Shown here: piece by piece, positions 12,690 through 24,876 of the stretch
Layout of the letters: each line of letters opens with the position of its first letter
Position numbering within the stretch: position 1 is the stretch's first letter
NCBI GenBank assembly: GCA_013368315.1
Contig: JAACJM010000240.1
Span: 62,001 to 126,000 of the forward strand
Reading direction: 5' to 3'
Source: Tetrapyrgos nigripes
Taxonomy: Eukaryota; Basidiomycota; Agaricomycetes; Agaricales; Campanellaceae
DNA length: 64,000 nt
Notes under the pieces: model-generated
The model's input: only the letters and a program-made list of their open reading frames with translations
Database searches by the model: none
Told to the model about the DNA's origin: nothing
Program-made: the position numbers and the translations under genes

Positions 12690-13345
12690 TCTAATATGCC
12701 AGGGGTATGAAAATGTGGGTTCTCAGGAAGCATACGGCTTCTCTACCATCTGCCGTAATGCTCAATAATTCTCTGGGATCAGGTCTCTTCTGAGAAACAT
12801 CGACTCAATAAAATAAATGTATGTGCAGACTCACGATGATAGAGGCTTGGACAACCTGAACGTCATCATAGCAATGGACTATTTCCTGGATTATTTTGAG
12901 ACTATGGAAGACATAGATATGCATAGACGCCCAGCAAAATAGATGATGAGAGGATTCCTCCTTCATGGCAGATAGCCTATCCTCGAATCTATAAAACAAA
13001 CAATGCAAGCAGCAGGATGCACATGAATAGTAAGTACTTAAAAAACACAAACTTCACTCGCACCTCAAGAGATCTGACTCGTGAGTATGCCATGCAGCTG
13101 CAGGGACTCCCTCTTCCCAACAATGTTCCAACGCATCTCGAGCTTCAGAGGTGTAGCAGTCCAGACCATGGAGACTCAGGCAAGGAGCAATAGCGAAGGA
13201 CGAAGAGTCCAAAGGATATGAGAATGACAATGACTGAATATTGGAATAGGGGTCTGAGGATTGAGATCAAGGAAGTGTCCACCTGAGCAACTACCCCATT
13301 CAGATATGGTGGTCTCGGGACGTCAGAGGACTCGACGCTGGGCAT
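12690..13345 (-). pseudogene. RYPCLT-family gene, subfamily A, frameshifted
   Basis: Exon 1 starts at ATG 13345 (MPSVESSDVPRPPYLNGVV) and contains the membrane segment RPLFQYSVIVILISFGLFVL. Two bases are missing just before the RYPCLT motif, which shifts the frame. The ancestral reading resumes as CLSLHGLDCYTSEARDALE. Exon 2 (about 12832-12985) is open: FEDRLSAMKEESSHHLF, then HIYVFHSLKIIQEIVHCYDD. Exon 3 begins RIIEHYGRW and hits TAG. The core promoter TATAAAG is kept at 13433-13439 (minus strand), 88 bp upstream of the ATG. Flanks to about 12420 match those of the tandem array at 45.8 and 48.0 kb. Confidence 0.8.
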
Positions 13346-13432
13346 GGGGAAGGATGAGGTATGTGATGTTGGTGGGTTCTATGTGTGGTAGGATGCTCAA
13401 TCCAAAGTCTAGTGTGCAGGGGCTTTATATAA

Positions 13433-13439
13433 CACAGTC
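13433..13439 (-). promoter_or_regulatory. TATA box of RYPCLT copy
   Basis: TATAAAG on the minus strand, followed by a CCTGCACAC word and TTGGATTGAGCATCC. The same order is found upstream of the copy at 48985. Confidence 0.6.
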
Positions 13440-13445
13440 ATTTCA

Positions 13446-15060
13446 GAGTTACCTTTTTGAGCAGCGTGGCCTGGTGGCCACATATATATATGGATGAGTA
13501 CAAGTCTTCAACCTGTCAAGACGCAGAATAGATTAGCGTTTGAGGAAAACTGAATTCAGGATCAGTACTTCCCACGTTTCTGTGCAGTGCAAAAGTGATC
13601 TAGTTTACTACTATGTGCTAACTGTTGTACTGTTGTCGAAAATCCAATCATGACATGGCCCCCTTGGGAACTTGCAAGTGATAACCATTGAATAATCATT
13701 TCTGGGAGCAGGAACTGTTCTGCTTTGGTTTTGCTGCTGTGATGACATTTGTATTGATTGTTATCTGATGGTCAAAGACTCTATCCATTTGAGGCCCAGT
13801 ACAATGGTCAAGTTACTGTCCTCGTGTTGGACAATCAGGATTTATAGCTTTTTTTACCTGATTAGACACACATCGGTATAGCAGACACATCAACTATGAC
13901 CTTGAACTCGATAGACATGTGTCTGATTCAACATCCCATCCTTAAGTTGCAGTCATTACATAAATGGTCACCAGCGTTATTTTGCCTGAACCAAAATGTA
14001 CAGGTCCGGTGCCAATCCAAGGCTGTCTGCTACTGCAAAAAGGGAGGGTTTACCTCTTACCACCACCATCTCCACTGCCATCGCCCTCCAGCACAATGTT
14101 CCCATCCTCTACCTCATCTCTTATGGTGTGTAATCATTGCTGTCTTGATGCTGACATCTTTGGTGTACAGATTGTAAAGTTTTGTGAAGTTTTTATGAGG
14201 TCTCACCATCTCACATCTGAGACCTCTCCGACAAACACTCCCTCCTGTACTTTCAGCGCACCTCTAGTCTGAGAGGTCCTCACACCCCTTCAACACTTCC
14301 CTGCTCTCCCTTCGACGTCTTCCAGTGTCCTTGTTACAAAATCTATTGCTGAGCTGCTCAACAGCACCTCTACTAGACTCCCAATCCTCCTTCTTCACTC
14401 CTGTGTGTCAACAGTACCTCAAGACTTCTCCAGCCCCACTTACTGGTCCCTTTCACCCTTCCAATCTCCTATCCTCACTCCCTCCACTGTGTACACTGTG
14501 TCGTCTCTCTTTGTCACAGCCGGTGTCTCAGTATCTATGACTTCTGCCAGTGATGTCAGCAGTCCAGATACCTGAGGCTTTCTGCTGTCTGCCCATCCTT
14601 CAGATCCCATGACTCTGAGGCCTAGGCTGTCAAAAACAGTCTCAGATAACTGGATTGCAGGGGGCATATGCTTGTCTGCAGGGCTTTCAGATTGCCTCAC
14701 TTTCTTTCCCTGCTGCTTATCTTTCCAGTGCAGCACCCATTCCTGCACTCTCCATCACTATCTCCTCCACTGTTGATATTCAGCCCTATGTCTACAGCAT
14801 CCCTCTCCCATCCATTTCTTTTGTATCTTTTTCTCTCTATGTTGTTTTGTAGGTTGCATGTACTTGTACAGTAGTAGTAGTACTTACTGTAATAACTTGA
14901 ACCCCGCTTACTAACCTTTCTTTCAGCAATGGTCCTATCTCATTTTGCGTTGAGATAATGCCACACCGTCTCTGCACCTTCATGTCAAGACATCGCCATA
15001 ACGTCTCCACTCCTTCATGTTGAGACTGCATCATACTGTCTCTGTGTTGTACCAGCACTT
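13446..15060. other. No recognisable gene
   Basis: A plus-strand pyrimidine-rich region (14050-14850, many CTCC and TCTC words) yields several overlapping Ser/Pro/Leu-rich open frames that look like compositional artefacts. No domain, RNA gene or transposon ends were recognised. Confidence 0.4.
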
Positions 15061-15109
15061 CAGTGTGGTAGATGCTCTACCCTGCCTGCGAGGACGATTG
15101 GCCCTACTG

Positions 15110-15745
15110 CACTGTTGCTTGCCCCACAGTTATCCATATATTGGGTCCACATCAAGAGGTGTGCAGACAGTTATGGCCAGACCAGACATTCCTTTTGGGT
15201 TTTAAGGTCAGCCAGACCTCCCCCCCTCCCCTCCTCCTTCCTAAAAAGGAAAGAGATAAGATAAAATTTTGCTTACAAATCATCAAATCAAGTCACTTTT
15301 CCCTCCAGACCACCTTATAGATCCTCTACTGACCTAAAGACACAACAAAAGGAGTGATAAATGCTAATGTGGGATCCATTTTCATGAGGTAGCAAATATT
15401 TTTCAAAGAAAAGTCCATGATGTCAGACCACTGATGACATCACTATCATGAGAACTACATACCATTTCAGTGGGATTCCACCTAAATAAGGCATATCAGG
15501 CATGTCTTCAACCTGTTTTTACCCTCCAAGTGTATTTCTGATACTTTGAAGCAGAGATGACTCCAGAAAATTGGTCTATACACTCTGTAGGGCATGATGT
15601 ACTTTTGGGTCATAAGCCCTCTCCAGACCCCCTCTCCCCCCCCAAGGTCTGGTCTCAGGTAGACCAGTTGCACACCTCTTGGTCCACATAGTAGTTCCTT
15701 GTAGCTAGTACGGTGCGGCATATAAATTCATTCATTCATTCTGGA
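15110..15745. repeat. Inverted low-copy repeat with an (ATTC)n tail
   Basis: The left arm near 15150-15200 contains CAAGAGGTGTGCA followed by CCAGACCAGAC. The right arm near 15655-15695 carries TGCACACCTCTTGG preceded by GGTCTGGTCTCAGG, i.e. the same words inverted. A C-rich tract follows the left arm and another C-rich tract precedes the right arm. The right arm is followed by GCGGCATATAAATTCATTCATTCATTC, quoted only to show the tail. It may be two tails of a retroposon or the arms of a MITE. The class is unresolved. Confidence 0.35.
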
Positions 15746-16916
15746 CAATCCAGCTCCAATCCCGAGTTTGAGCATCAGTAAAACAGCAAACCCACTTTTC
15801 CTGACTTTTCAGCAACTTTTTCCAGTAAGCGGTCGGCTTTCAAAACACAGGCCCCATCGCTTTTCAAAGTATCAAATACTTTCACAAGTGATGTCCCCGA
15901 CAGCCAAAAGGTCAACAAAAGTTCCAAAAAGTTACAGACTAAAGCAAAGAGAGCAGAGCAAAAAGCTGTATTCTAGCGGCAGGTGGACTGCCTTTTTTGT
16001 ACATGCACACACATGGATTATAGATATTTACAGATCGTTCTTCTAGTATACTCGAGAATAGTATCCTAGTGTCATGCTGCCCACTCTCGTCACGCGTCAT
16101 CTTAGACATCGCCTCGTCCCTATGGCCGTCATTCTCTAGCCCACTCCTACATTTGGAATACCCGGCGTGCAAAGGCGAGCGAACTGGCTGAACTGAAAAC
16201 ATTGTCCGTAAAGTTTCATAGATTGAGTGCTGAAAAGACTAGTCAGCAACAGTGATGATAAGTATCAGGCGCAGTTACCATACGAGTGCAACCGATCAGG
16301 AGAAAGACAGGAAGTATCCCAGTAGCGTGTTATCTGTTACCAGATGGTGTGAGCATGGTTTTTCTGAGCAAATAAAATCAATAATGAAGATGAAAAACCA
16401 GTGAAAGTTAAAGAGACACACCGCTCGAGATATCCCTGTACGGTCACCGTCTTCCTCGTTCATTTTCGCTGAATACATATGCGAAGGTTACTCAAGATGT
16501 TGTATGCTTGAAGTGTTGCTATAATCCAAGGGACTTGAGGAGCTTGAAGAAGGGCCTTTGGTGGAGGAGACTTGAATTCTTTAGGATGTAGTACTTGAGG
16601 GGTCAAGAATGTTGAGGCCAGATAGATACATGCATTGCCAAGGGCCAAACGACGACGACGGACCAACATGGCTGATGTAATGTGGCTTGGTACTGTATAG
16701 CAGCGGAGTTCAAATGGAACTTGAAGAATTTTGGAAACGCGAGACACGCGCTCGCCAGATACTGCCAGCTGTATACAGAGAAGGTAGACCTCCAATCTGA
16801 GCTCTCCAGCATGCGAGAGAGGCTGGACCAACTTGTAGGAGAGTTACTTAAAATAATACATACTACACACAGGAACTACTACTGAGTATAGATGTAGTTG
16901 ACTGCTTCCAAAAAAA
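15746..16916. other. Unassigned interval with one possible small coding exon
   Basis: Nothing is recognised with confidence. At 16682-16885 (+) a 67-codon frame contains YTEKVDLQSELSSMRERLDQ, a plausible short coiled coil. No partner exon or family could be named. A frame at 15768-16046 (+) is Ser/Lys-rich and unrecognised. The phrase ATCCAGCTCCAATCCCGAG at about 15748 recurs at about 56870, beside the RPS6 duplication. Confidence 0.3.
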
Positions 16917-18802
16917 CAGTGTTGCCGCGGTCCAGTCCAGGTCAGGTCCGAGCAAATTTTTTTGACCCTCAACCCGGACCTGAGGGTCGGGCCAGCTCCT
17001 CGTTGGACCTTGGCCCAGGGTCAATAGGGCCGGTCCAGGGTCAGACCAGGTCCAACCCTGGACCCCACGAGAAATTTTTTCTGCAGACCAAGAAAGGTAT
17101 TAGACATCGACCAAGATACGAAATGTTATACACTACACTACACTACTGCGTCTCAGCTCGGATCTAGACAGTTCAGTTTCTCGGTGAGCACTACTTATAT
17201 ATGTTCACTCCAAAAAAAAAATACGTACCAATGGCGGATTGATCAGTATCAACATCCTGATTTTTTTTGGTGGAAGATAGGTCGGACTGAGCCTTTGCCT
17301 TAGAGCTCTGTGTACGAACTCGGGTATCGTGGATGATGAGACTTGGGTTGGGTTTGTCTCTTTCAACCATGATGGAGAGACGGAATTCGGGGGGGATTTT
17401 CAACTCGTTCTCTCGTTCTTGAGTGCTCTTATGAGCAAAGAGTCTTGAAGGCAGCGTTCATAAAAAAGAAGCTAGGTAGTTGAGGATCCTCAATTTATTA
17501 CGTAGTGTTACCTATATGTACACTCCCAAGGGACAAACCACGGTTTAAAGCTGGGCTGGACTACCCGCGGGTTACACATGGGTTACCGATGGGTAACCCG
17601 CGTTTCGGCAGCCCACCATCAACCGAAGGGCAGCACCCACAGCGAAAGAAGCCACTTACTCAATAGGCGGAAGAGCTCATTTAGGAACGTTTGGTGGTCC
17701 GTTTTTGGTACCGTTATCAATCAGGTGAATAATTGTGCAAATAATAAAAATTTATTTTATCCATTGGTATGCAACATACAGGCGGCATACAGTACATATA
17801 GTAATACGGCTACAGCAACTAATAACGATATTGAAAGAGTCCTATAATTCTGCCGATACAGTTGGATTCTCTCTGTATAAGTATAGGTTAGACCGGGCAC
17901 CAATGAAACTGAAATGGACCGCTTACGAGTACATTAGCTGGCGACGAGGCCCGGAGCTCACAGCGGGTCTATGAATAAATGGACTGATGAGAAGGAAAAG
18001 AAAATATCACGAAGGAGTCAAAGAACTCACACCAGTGATGCACTCTACACAGGAACTTACAACTATAATGAACTAAACCCACCAGTGCATGAGGATAGAG
18101 TCATGCAAGGAGACATACCTATAGACTTTGACCGTGAACCTGCATGGTAGAAAGACGATCAGAAAAACTTCAGCAAGACTTCAGCAAAGAGGATGAGAGC
18201 GGACTTACACTTGCAATGCTCATCAATTGCGGAGAAGAAATGTTGCATAGCGCAAATAAAAGTGTCCCAGGGAAGAGAAAGAATCGGAGAAGGAAGGCGT
18301 GTATAAGGGAGGGAGAAATGCACAAGAAGGATGTGGTGGTGAGGAAGAAAGGGACTTGGTGAAACTTCAAAGTTCAACCTCGCAAAAAGTCAACCAACAC
18401 GTGATAGTGTTCGGCTTGCTCACGGCCAACTCACGGCGGCTGTAAACGTATCCAAAATTGGCAAGGATTCGTCTAGGCCGAGCTTAGTTGACAGTCTCAA
18501 ACCGTCGACAGTTTTGCCTTCTGGTTACCCACTGGCTGACCCATGGTTAAACTAAGGTTTACTCAACCCGCGGGTAACCCATAAACGAGCTCTTGGGGGT
18601 GTAGATTCAGCGACGAAATCTACGAGGGCCAACCCGGTCTGACCAAGGTCGGACCCGGTCCACTCAAAGTCTGAGCTCCTGGCCCTTGACCCGACCCTCG
18701 AGGGCCGGGTCGGGCATTACACAGCCACTGGACCTGGACCTTGGGGTCGGTTCGGTCGGGTCAGGGGCCAAGAGGGTCATGGCCCGGACCGCGGCAACAC
18801 TG
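16917..18802. mobile_element. Non-autonomous hAT-type transposon
   Basis: Perfect 17-bp terminal inverted repeats: CAGTGTTGCCGCGGTCC at 16917-16933 and its reverse complement at 18786-18802. The element is flanked by an identical 8-bp direct repeat, CAAAAAAA (16909-16916 and 18803-18810). An 8-bp target duplication and CAGTG-type ends are classic for the hAT superfamily. GC-rich subterminal tracts of GGTCC/GGACC words follow both ends. The interior (about 17100-18600) has no transposase; open frames there are short and unrecognised. A second inverted pair built on ACCCGCGGGT (about 17562 and 18568) lies inside and could be a nested element. Confidence 0.88.
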
Positions 18803-18994
18803 CAAAAAAAGCAGCTGCGGAAGCTGGTGAAAAGCTTTCACCGGGTACAAAAAAGCGAAAGGCGATAAAAGCTGATTGAAAAAAGCGAAAGGATGAAAAA
18901 AGTCCCAGGAGAAAAGCCGATCAAAAGCGATCGTCGGGAAAAGGCACCAAAAGGACCTAAAGGCCGGGGAAAGTCGATTTGCCGTTTTACTGAT

Positions 18995-20130
18995 GAGTTC
19001 AACTCACACCGGAAGAACTGAGGAATTGTGATTGATTTGTTTTTGCATGCATGCATGCATGATTCTCATATAAGCAATAGGCATAGGTAGAGGTATGGAG
19101 GCGACGACGACGAAGATAGCGACATGGCGGGTGTACAGCAGTACGGAAGAAAGGCATTGCAAAGAAAAGTAAAACAGTAGAGACAAAGAGTAAGACATGT
19201 GTTGTGCGTCATTGTAAACCAACCACCACCCCCATCATCATCATCGCAGACCTACGTATCGTATACTCAAGACACCAACGAGACACGCGCCAAATATCCT
19301 TTTTCATTTCTTCTTCCTTCCTTCCCTCGCTAAAAGGCAAATAACCACCAACCGTCTATGGTTATCCCACCCGAAACCCGATATTTCCCAAAAAGGCGGT
19401 ATGGAATGGCCAGGTAGAATTGGAGAGACGTGGAGAGGAAGGGAGATAGACGAGACAGGAGATTTTAGGCAGCCTTGTGGTGCGAAGCCTTGATGGCGGC
19501 GCTTGGCTTTGCGTTCCGCGACACGCTTGGCGAGGAGAGCGCTGTGAGGAGAGGGAAGGTCAGAGAGTGTATGTATGACAAAAAAAAGGCGAGAAAAAAA
19601 AATCAGAAAGCAAAAAAAAACGATACGTACTCGTACTCGGACTTTTGCTCGCGCTGGTGCTCGAGTTTTCTGCGCTTGACAGCGCGGAGGTGACGACGAC
19701 GTTTGGGACGCATGGGGGTGACGAGACGTTGGATTTTAGGACTGGGACAGACACGGATACGTTAGGCACGTAAAACATCGAAAAAAAGAAGCAAAACCAC
19801 TCACGCCTTAGTATACTGAGGCTTAGCACCCTCCTTCGAGCTCCTAACCTCCCTCCTCGCAACATACTTCCTCACATCGTCCTCTTTGCTCAAGTTGAAG
19901 AACCTGCGGATCTTGGTAGCCCTCTTGGGAAGAACGACATCGGTCAACCTGGCGATTTCTTGTTCACCTTACTTAACGATGACGACGGAGAGGACGGTGA
20001 TGTCTGGGCCGACGATGCATCTACGGACGGATTTACGCTTGCGTTCGCAGGTACGACGTGGACGGTACAACACTAGAAGGAGTGGCCGTCAGAGATGAGG
20101 AGACGGACACGGTTGAGGAGGAGGAAGAGG
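18995..20130 (-). repeat. Segmental duplicate of the RPS6 3' region
   Basis: This stretch matches 56885-58045 in the same orientation. It includes about 470 bp downstream of the RPS6 stop codon, with (GCAT)n and the GATTGATTTGTTTTTGCATG phrase. The gene's introns are retained, so the copy arose by DNA duplication and not by reverse transcription. Similarity fades near 20130, inside exon 3. Confidence 0.85.
19465..20130 (-). pseudogene. RPS6 (eS6) pseudogene, 5'-truncated
   Basis: A partial copy of the ribosomal protein eS6 gene at 57376-58347. Exon 5 (19465-19541), exon 4 (about 19630-19739) and the 3' part of exon 3 (about 19804-20130) are recognisable with their introns. Exons 1 and 2 and the start of exon 3 are missing. 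Relative to the intact gene there is a 2-bp loss in exon 5 (GCGCTTGG against GCGACCTTGG on the plus strand), a 15-bp loss in exon 3 and an 8-bp gain near 20070, so the frame is destroyed. Confidence 0.88.
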
Positions 20131-20882
20131 AATGTATTTCCCGGACCAGGTCAGGAGGACACCCCTAATTCATTCGTCATGCCCGAAAGTGTGGCTGTGT
20201 TTCAGGTGGCGGGAAGCTCTGATCCAAGCTTGGGCAAACACGCACACCGGGTTCTTCTTCTCGACTACCATCACTACAATCCACGCCTTCAGCCTTCTCA
20301 AAAACCGCTACGAGAGTCTCTTCAAACGCCGAGCAGCTGGCTGAATGATCCAAAGAACCCTTGCCAGCCCTTTTTCTGGTGCTGAAATGACACGTTTTTC
20401 CCACTGGCAGTGAGTTCTTGAAAAGGTCGCTGGTGCGTTTCCGTTGTTCATAATATTGATAAGAGATGACTCATGACTATACAGTGACTATCCCTTGATA
20501 TATACGCACGAACAAAACATATCATTGTCCTTTCACACTCATACCCTTTCCGAACTTATCTTCATGTGCGCCGACTCCTCATGATTAGTCCAATCGATTT
20601 CATGCTTCGAAGATGATTCCATGTTGCCCGGAGGGGCCCCAACCGTCGGTGTTATACGTCTTTTTCCACTGCTCCAGCTCACGCCTTTTTTGATAGGTAT
20701 ACAGTGCTCCAGCTTCAGTTTGCCTGGGCTACGTCCTGACTTTCTTTACCGTGCGTCTACTTCATCCTCATTTATTTCTTGGTAGGCTACGCCACTAGCG
20801 CAGGTATAATGTTACAGATTTGTGTACAACAAAGGAGAAGAACACACATGATGGTCCGTCTGCTACAAGGAACTACCTATGC
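20131..20882. other. 3' flank of the DUF6699 gene
   Basis: No gene recognised. The word AGGTATACAGTGCTCCA near 20695 recurs near 26635, in the matching position downstream of the broken DUF6699 copy. The duplication of these two genes therefore included flanking DNA. Confidence 0.45.
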
Positions 20883-21659
20883 TCAGACGACATCCATGAC
20901 CCACACGTCCTCGTCCAATTCACTTTTACTTAAGCCTACCAAACGCCTTCCCGGTAAGTAATCCAGTCTTGTACCACTTCTACCATACCTTCCCATCTCA
21001 TCGCTGTCAGCACCAAGAGGCGTCGGTATTGATATCGGCAACGCCAGCGACTCCATTGTTCTCACCAACACATCCCACACAGTCACGTACACCATTCCCG
21101 AGGGACACACTGTTATTGGCCACGGCAGCTTTGGATGGACCACCGTCATTGACGGTAGCGGCGGGCTGGTCGCAGGTGCACCAAGGTACATTCGTAATTG
21201 TGTCGTCACCCCGGTCGTTCCTCCTTCACCTCGCAGTCTGAGCTGTCTTGGCGACATACCCAAGTCGATGTCCACTCCAGATCCAGAGCCTGACTGGAGG
21301 AAAGGGATAACGGAGACGTCGGGATGGACTTGAGCTGGAAGAGGGATGGAGGGGTAGAGTATTGAGGGCTTGGGAGGGGTTGGGGGTGGTGACGACGCCG
21401 GTGTTTCAGTCGCGATGGTAGGAATTTGATGCTGATGCATGGGTCAGAAGATCGGATGAGATTTGCGGTGACTGCGAAATCGACGAGAATGACGTACCGA
21501 TGGGCATTGGAGTGAGGTCGCCGTGGTTGTCACCTGGCTTTCCACCGATAATGTCTCAGACGTTGGTATCGCTGCAGCAGGATGGTCATAGGTTGGATTT
21601 TCCATCATTAGGGGCTGGAGAAGGTGGACGCGATACATTGGGATATTGTGAGTTCTCAT
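20883..21659 (-). CDS. DUF6699-family protein, copy B
   Basis: Predicted 236 residues from two exons, 21659-21498 and 21431-20883, joined across a 66-nt GT-AG intron in phase 0. The N-terminal exon (MRTHNIPMYRVHLLQPL) is short and polar. The second exon begins HQIPTIATET and carries a Pro-rich linker, FLQSGSGSGVDIDLGMS, YLGAPATSPPLPSMTVVHP and then the conserved core LPWPITV, YVTVWDVLV, LDYLPGRRLVGL and DVWVMDVV. This core is typical of DUF6699, a family of unknown function that is abundant in Agaricomycetes. The start was chosen because MRT(H/P) and the intron are shared with the copies at 27514 and 38115. No signal peptide or membrane segment. Intact as read. Confidence 0.8.
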
Positions 21660-23540
21660 GTTTACGGTAGGTTGGTGCTGGTTCCGTCGCTGGTAATAGA
21701 CAATGTCGTCGTTTAGCATAATGACGGCGGCTGTCAATGGAAGCAAGGGATTTACCTAGAATCGTCTGCTCTTCTGATATTCGGCCTTGACCTGCTTGGT
21801 TCAAAACACGGATTGATTACGCTGGACTGTATTGACGAAATGCTTGTGAGAGGGTATTGAAGTGTGAAGTGTTGAAAGGAACGGATGGGTTAGACGCTTT
21901 TAAAGCAGAGTTTGGTGCTCTTTCAGAAGGTGTACTCCTGAGATCTGACCTGACAGACTCGAATACAACATAGTATGGGCTCAGCCGCTCAACGTCTCAA
22001 TAAGGAAAGGCTATTTCTGATGATGTACAGTGACATCAGTTTTCGGAGTCACTGTATGGCTTTCACGTCCCCGATCATCCATTCGTTCCAAAAAAAGGAA
22101 GAAAGCGTAGTCGTCGGAGGACATTCTGGATAACTGAATCGTCGCTTAGACAACCGGCAAATGGGTCATGGGAGTGTTTCGGGGAACCTCGGCAGATGAG
22201 ATCTGCAATCCGATCGCGTTCGGTGCGCGCGCACCACAATGCCATATTATTCATTGATCATCTTTAGATACTTGCCATTATTCACCTTCTAGCAGGCCTG
22301 AGGCTGTACAAATCTGCGCTCAGAAGGAAAGGTCTTTTGCTATTAGTATTAAACCATGGTGAGATCGGCTCAAAGTACAGCGCTGCCAGTGGTATCTTAT
22401 GATCAGTAGGTAGCAAGTACTACAAAGCACGGTCACGGTGCATAAGTTTGAATTTCGACATACTTCCTTTGTGGAATCGTGTGCGTCAGTTGGTATGGCC
22501 AGGTTAGGTCTAAACTTTTTCTCCTCTTCGCCTTGACTAAGTTGAAGTTCGCATTAGACCAGCCTGAGGGAAAGTCTCGAGCAAGACTGCGAAATTGAGT
22601 ACCTCAGTAAGCACTAGTACTGCTGGACGTCCCAGAACTGGAGACAGATCAAAATTATAGTTGTATAAAGTAGGCGAGCTGACAAAAACTAGTCTATAGC
22701 CCAACTTCGAGTGGGCCGTGCACCCTTAGGCAGTGGCTGTGCTACAGGGTGGCGAAGAGAATCATGATCAGTTCGACACTCTCCACATGGCGTTTGAGAA
22801 CCTTCCTTCCCCTTTACACCCGCATCAACTGAGCGCCCAAGGTTAGTTCTTTCATTGAATAATCATTCGGTCAGGGGTACTAGTATATACAGTACAACTT
22901 ACCCTTCTCACTTGGCTTTACGTCTACTAGTTAACTTGAATTGGTGGACGGGCCCTCACCTTCCAATCCAATTCCAATCACCTTTGAAAAATGGTTTCAT
23001 TTATTCCTGGGATATGTCCATGATCCACCGGGAACCGAGAGCCGTTATTATCGCCCTCCCAGAAGCTAAATTGATCAAATCATTCGAAGACAAAGGCACA
23101 ATAAATGGCGACGTAATATGTAGGAACATTTCTTCAATAGACCAGGGCACCAGGATCGTCACAACGACCATGTAGTCTATGGTCTATAAAGTAACAAGGC
23201 GCGTCCGGACGAGCGGCGTAGCGGCTGTAAGGCCTTTGCTACAAGTAAACGAACAAATGCACGTAAAACTAGGAGCTAGGCATCTAGTATTACGACGATA
23301 CAACTCGGAAAGTAGTGCGTACCAAAAAAAAAAAAGAAAACAGCAAGTACAATTTGATACCGAAATATAAAACAGAGTGAAACGACAACTGAATGACAAC
23401 ATGATGATAGCAAAGGTCGATGAGATAGATAGGAGTGGAATTTGGAAGTAAACAGGTCGAAATTTTATGCGGCTATGATAAATTAAGACTTGAAACCAAG
23501 CTTCGAAGCGCAGAAGATTGTCCGGGTGATCTTCGTACAT
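21660..23540. other. Unassigned interval
   Basis: About 1.9 kb with no recognised gene. A 106-codon plus-strand frame (22855-23175) is open but resembles nothing I know, and I do not call it. Part of the region is presumably promoter for the minus-strand DUF6699 gene. Confidence 0.35.
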
Positions 23541-23542
23541 GA

Positions 23543-24228
23543 TCAGATTCTATCAAGCCTAGATGCAATGAATAGACTAAGACTACCACGGGGATGTTCG
23601 CTTCCCCGGCACCGATACTGAAGTTCAAAATTATGCTGAGACTGACGCTTATGTTCCATAGCATTCTGAATGAGAGAGACGTCGAACGATCAGCTACTTT
23701 GACCATGTACACGCGTACGGCTATTGAAATACGGCGCCACCCACCAAGACCGATACCTGAAGTTTTTCAGCTTCGTCATAGCAATAAATAGTTGATCGTA
23801 AAATGCGGAACGAGGACGAGAAATAAGTATGAACAGATGACCAGCAAAAGAGGTTGCTGTTGTTTCGAACTTTGATATGGGATAGATCGTTGTGGAGTCT
23901 TGGATTTTCAAGGAGAAAGGAGGAAAAAAATCAGTACGTAATACTCGGGGCAAAAAAAAAAAAAGCAAGACATACGGATGAAGAGTATCCTCAAACATCA
24001 TTACATCCAATCCTTCTTTTCTAGCTTCTTCAACGTCGTTTTCAACTGATCAACATATTTCTCCAACCCAGAGACAGTGAGGCATGGATAGCGAAGGCGT
24101 ACAAGCAAGATCGTGGTTATGACCGCACTAATGACTCCGGTAGTAATAGCAACAAAGTTCCTAGTTTGAATCTCCTGGCAAAGATGCATAGGGTCGGTGT
24201 CATCAAAGGTAGGAGAGTTTGTGTGCAT
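23543..24228 (-). pseudogene. RYPCLT-family gene, subfamily B, frameshifted
   Basis: A near twin of the intact plus-strand gene at 59990-60699. Exon 1 (24228-23976) encodes MHTNSPTFDDTDPMHLCQEI, the membrane segment with ITTGVISAVITTILLV, and RLRYPCLTVSGLEKYVDQLK. It is 4 nt shorter than its twin: one codon is lost, and one base is lost in ACGACGTTGAAGAAG where the twin has ACGACTGTTGAAGAAG. The frame therefore breaks and ends KKLEKKDWM. Exon 2 (23898-23745) is exactly 154 nt, as in all measurable copies. Exon 3 (23665-23543) reads NAMEHKRQSQHNFELQYRCR in the ancestral frame. The TATA-type box and leader are conserved with the twin up to about 24310. Confidence 0.8.
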
Positions 24229-24876
24229 GTGTATCATGTAAGAAAGTGGGAGAGAGCTAGGGTAAGTAAGAGAGGGAACATACGGACGTACATTTATACT
24301 ATACATCTACAGTTCAGGCAGAACACATCTTGAACACATCACTTTAATACGAGAATACGGCAATCGTAAGTTTTGGATTCCATGTGACAGGACCGTAATA
24401 CACTTCGTGACAGTATCTGTGATACCCGGGCAATCCTGGTGTGTTCGGACCTGGAATGCCCATTGCCAAACTTTCGCGAAATATCTCTAGCAATATTAGA
24501 GCTATCGGAATCAGTTTGGGGACTGTAAACACCAAAGAATGCGGGAATATGGTAAGACAAAAAAACTGAGTGTGCTGAACAAGCTACAATTTGGATACAA
24601 GTATGAAAGGCCTGCGTTTAACATGCTTATCGAGTTTCAAAGGCCATAGTGAGGCCGTTCCAGTACAATGGGCTCCCGAAGCTGGAGACAGGTGAAAAGT
24701 GCTGATTAGTCATGACTTCCCAGAACAAAAAAAAAATAGGAAATTCCTCGAAAAAAAGCTCAAATATTCTCCATGCCACCAGCACGTCCCCACCATTGTA
24801 GGACGGTCGACAGCGACTTTGGGAGATCAAAGATGATAGAGTACTGGACATCTCTGATACTACAACCCATGCCGCA
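24229..24876. other. Promoter region and unassigned DNA
   Basis: The first 90 bp upstream of ATG 24228 match the leader of the gene at 59990, including AGTATAAATG against CATATAAAAG. The rest contains no recognised gene. Confidence 0.4.

Noticed and set aside
14040..14860. Several Ser/Pro/Leu-rich frames on the plus strand
   Set aside because: They overlap in different frames of a pyrimidine-rich tract and show no domain or splice pattern.
16460..16831. 123-codon minus-strand frame
   Set aside because: It is opposite a better coiled-coil candidate and has no recognisable family.
18620..18868. Open frame with Gly/Leu/Asp-rich sequence at 18686-18868
   Set aside because: It lies in the GC-rich subterminal repeat of the hAT element and reflects composition, not a gene.
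22855..23175. 106-codon plus-strand frame
   Set aside because: No recognisable motif, no good ATG, and no neighbouring exons.
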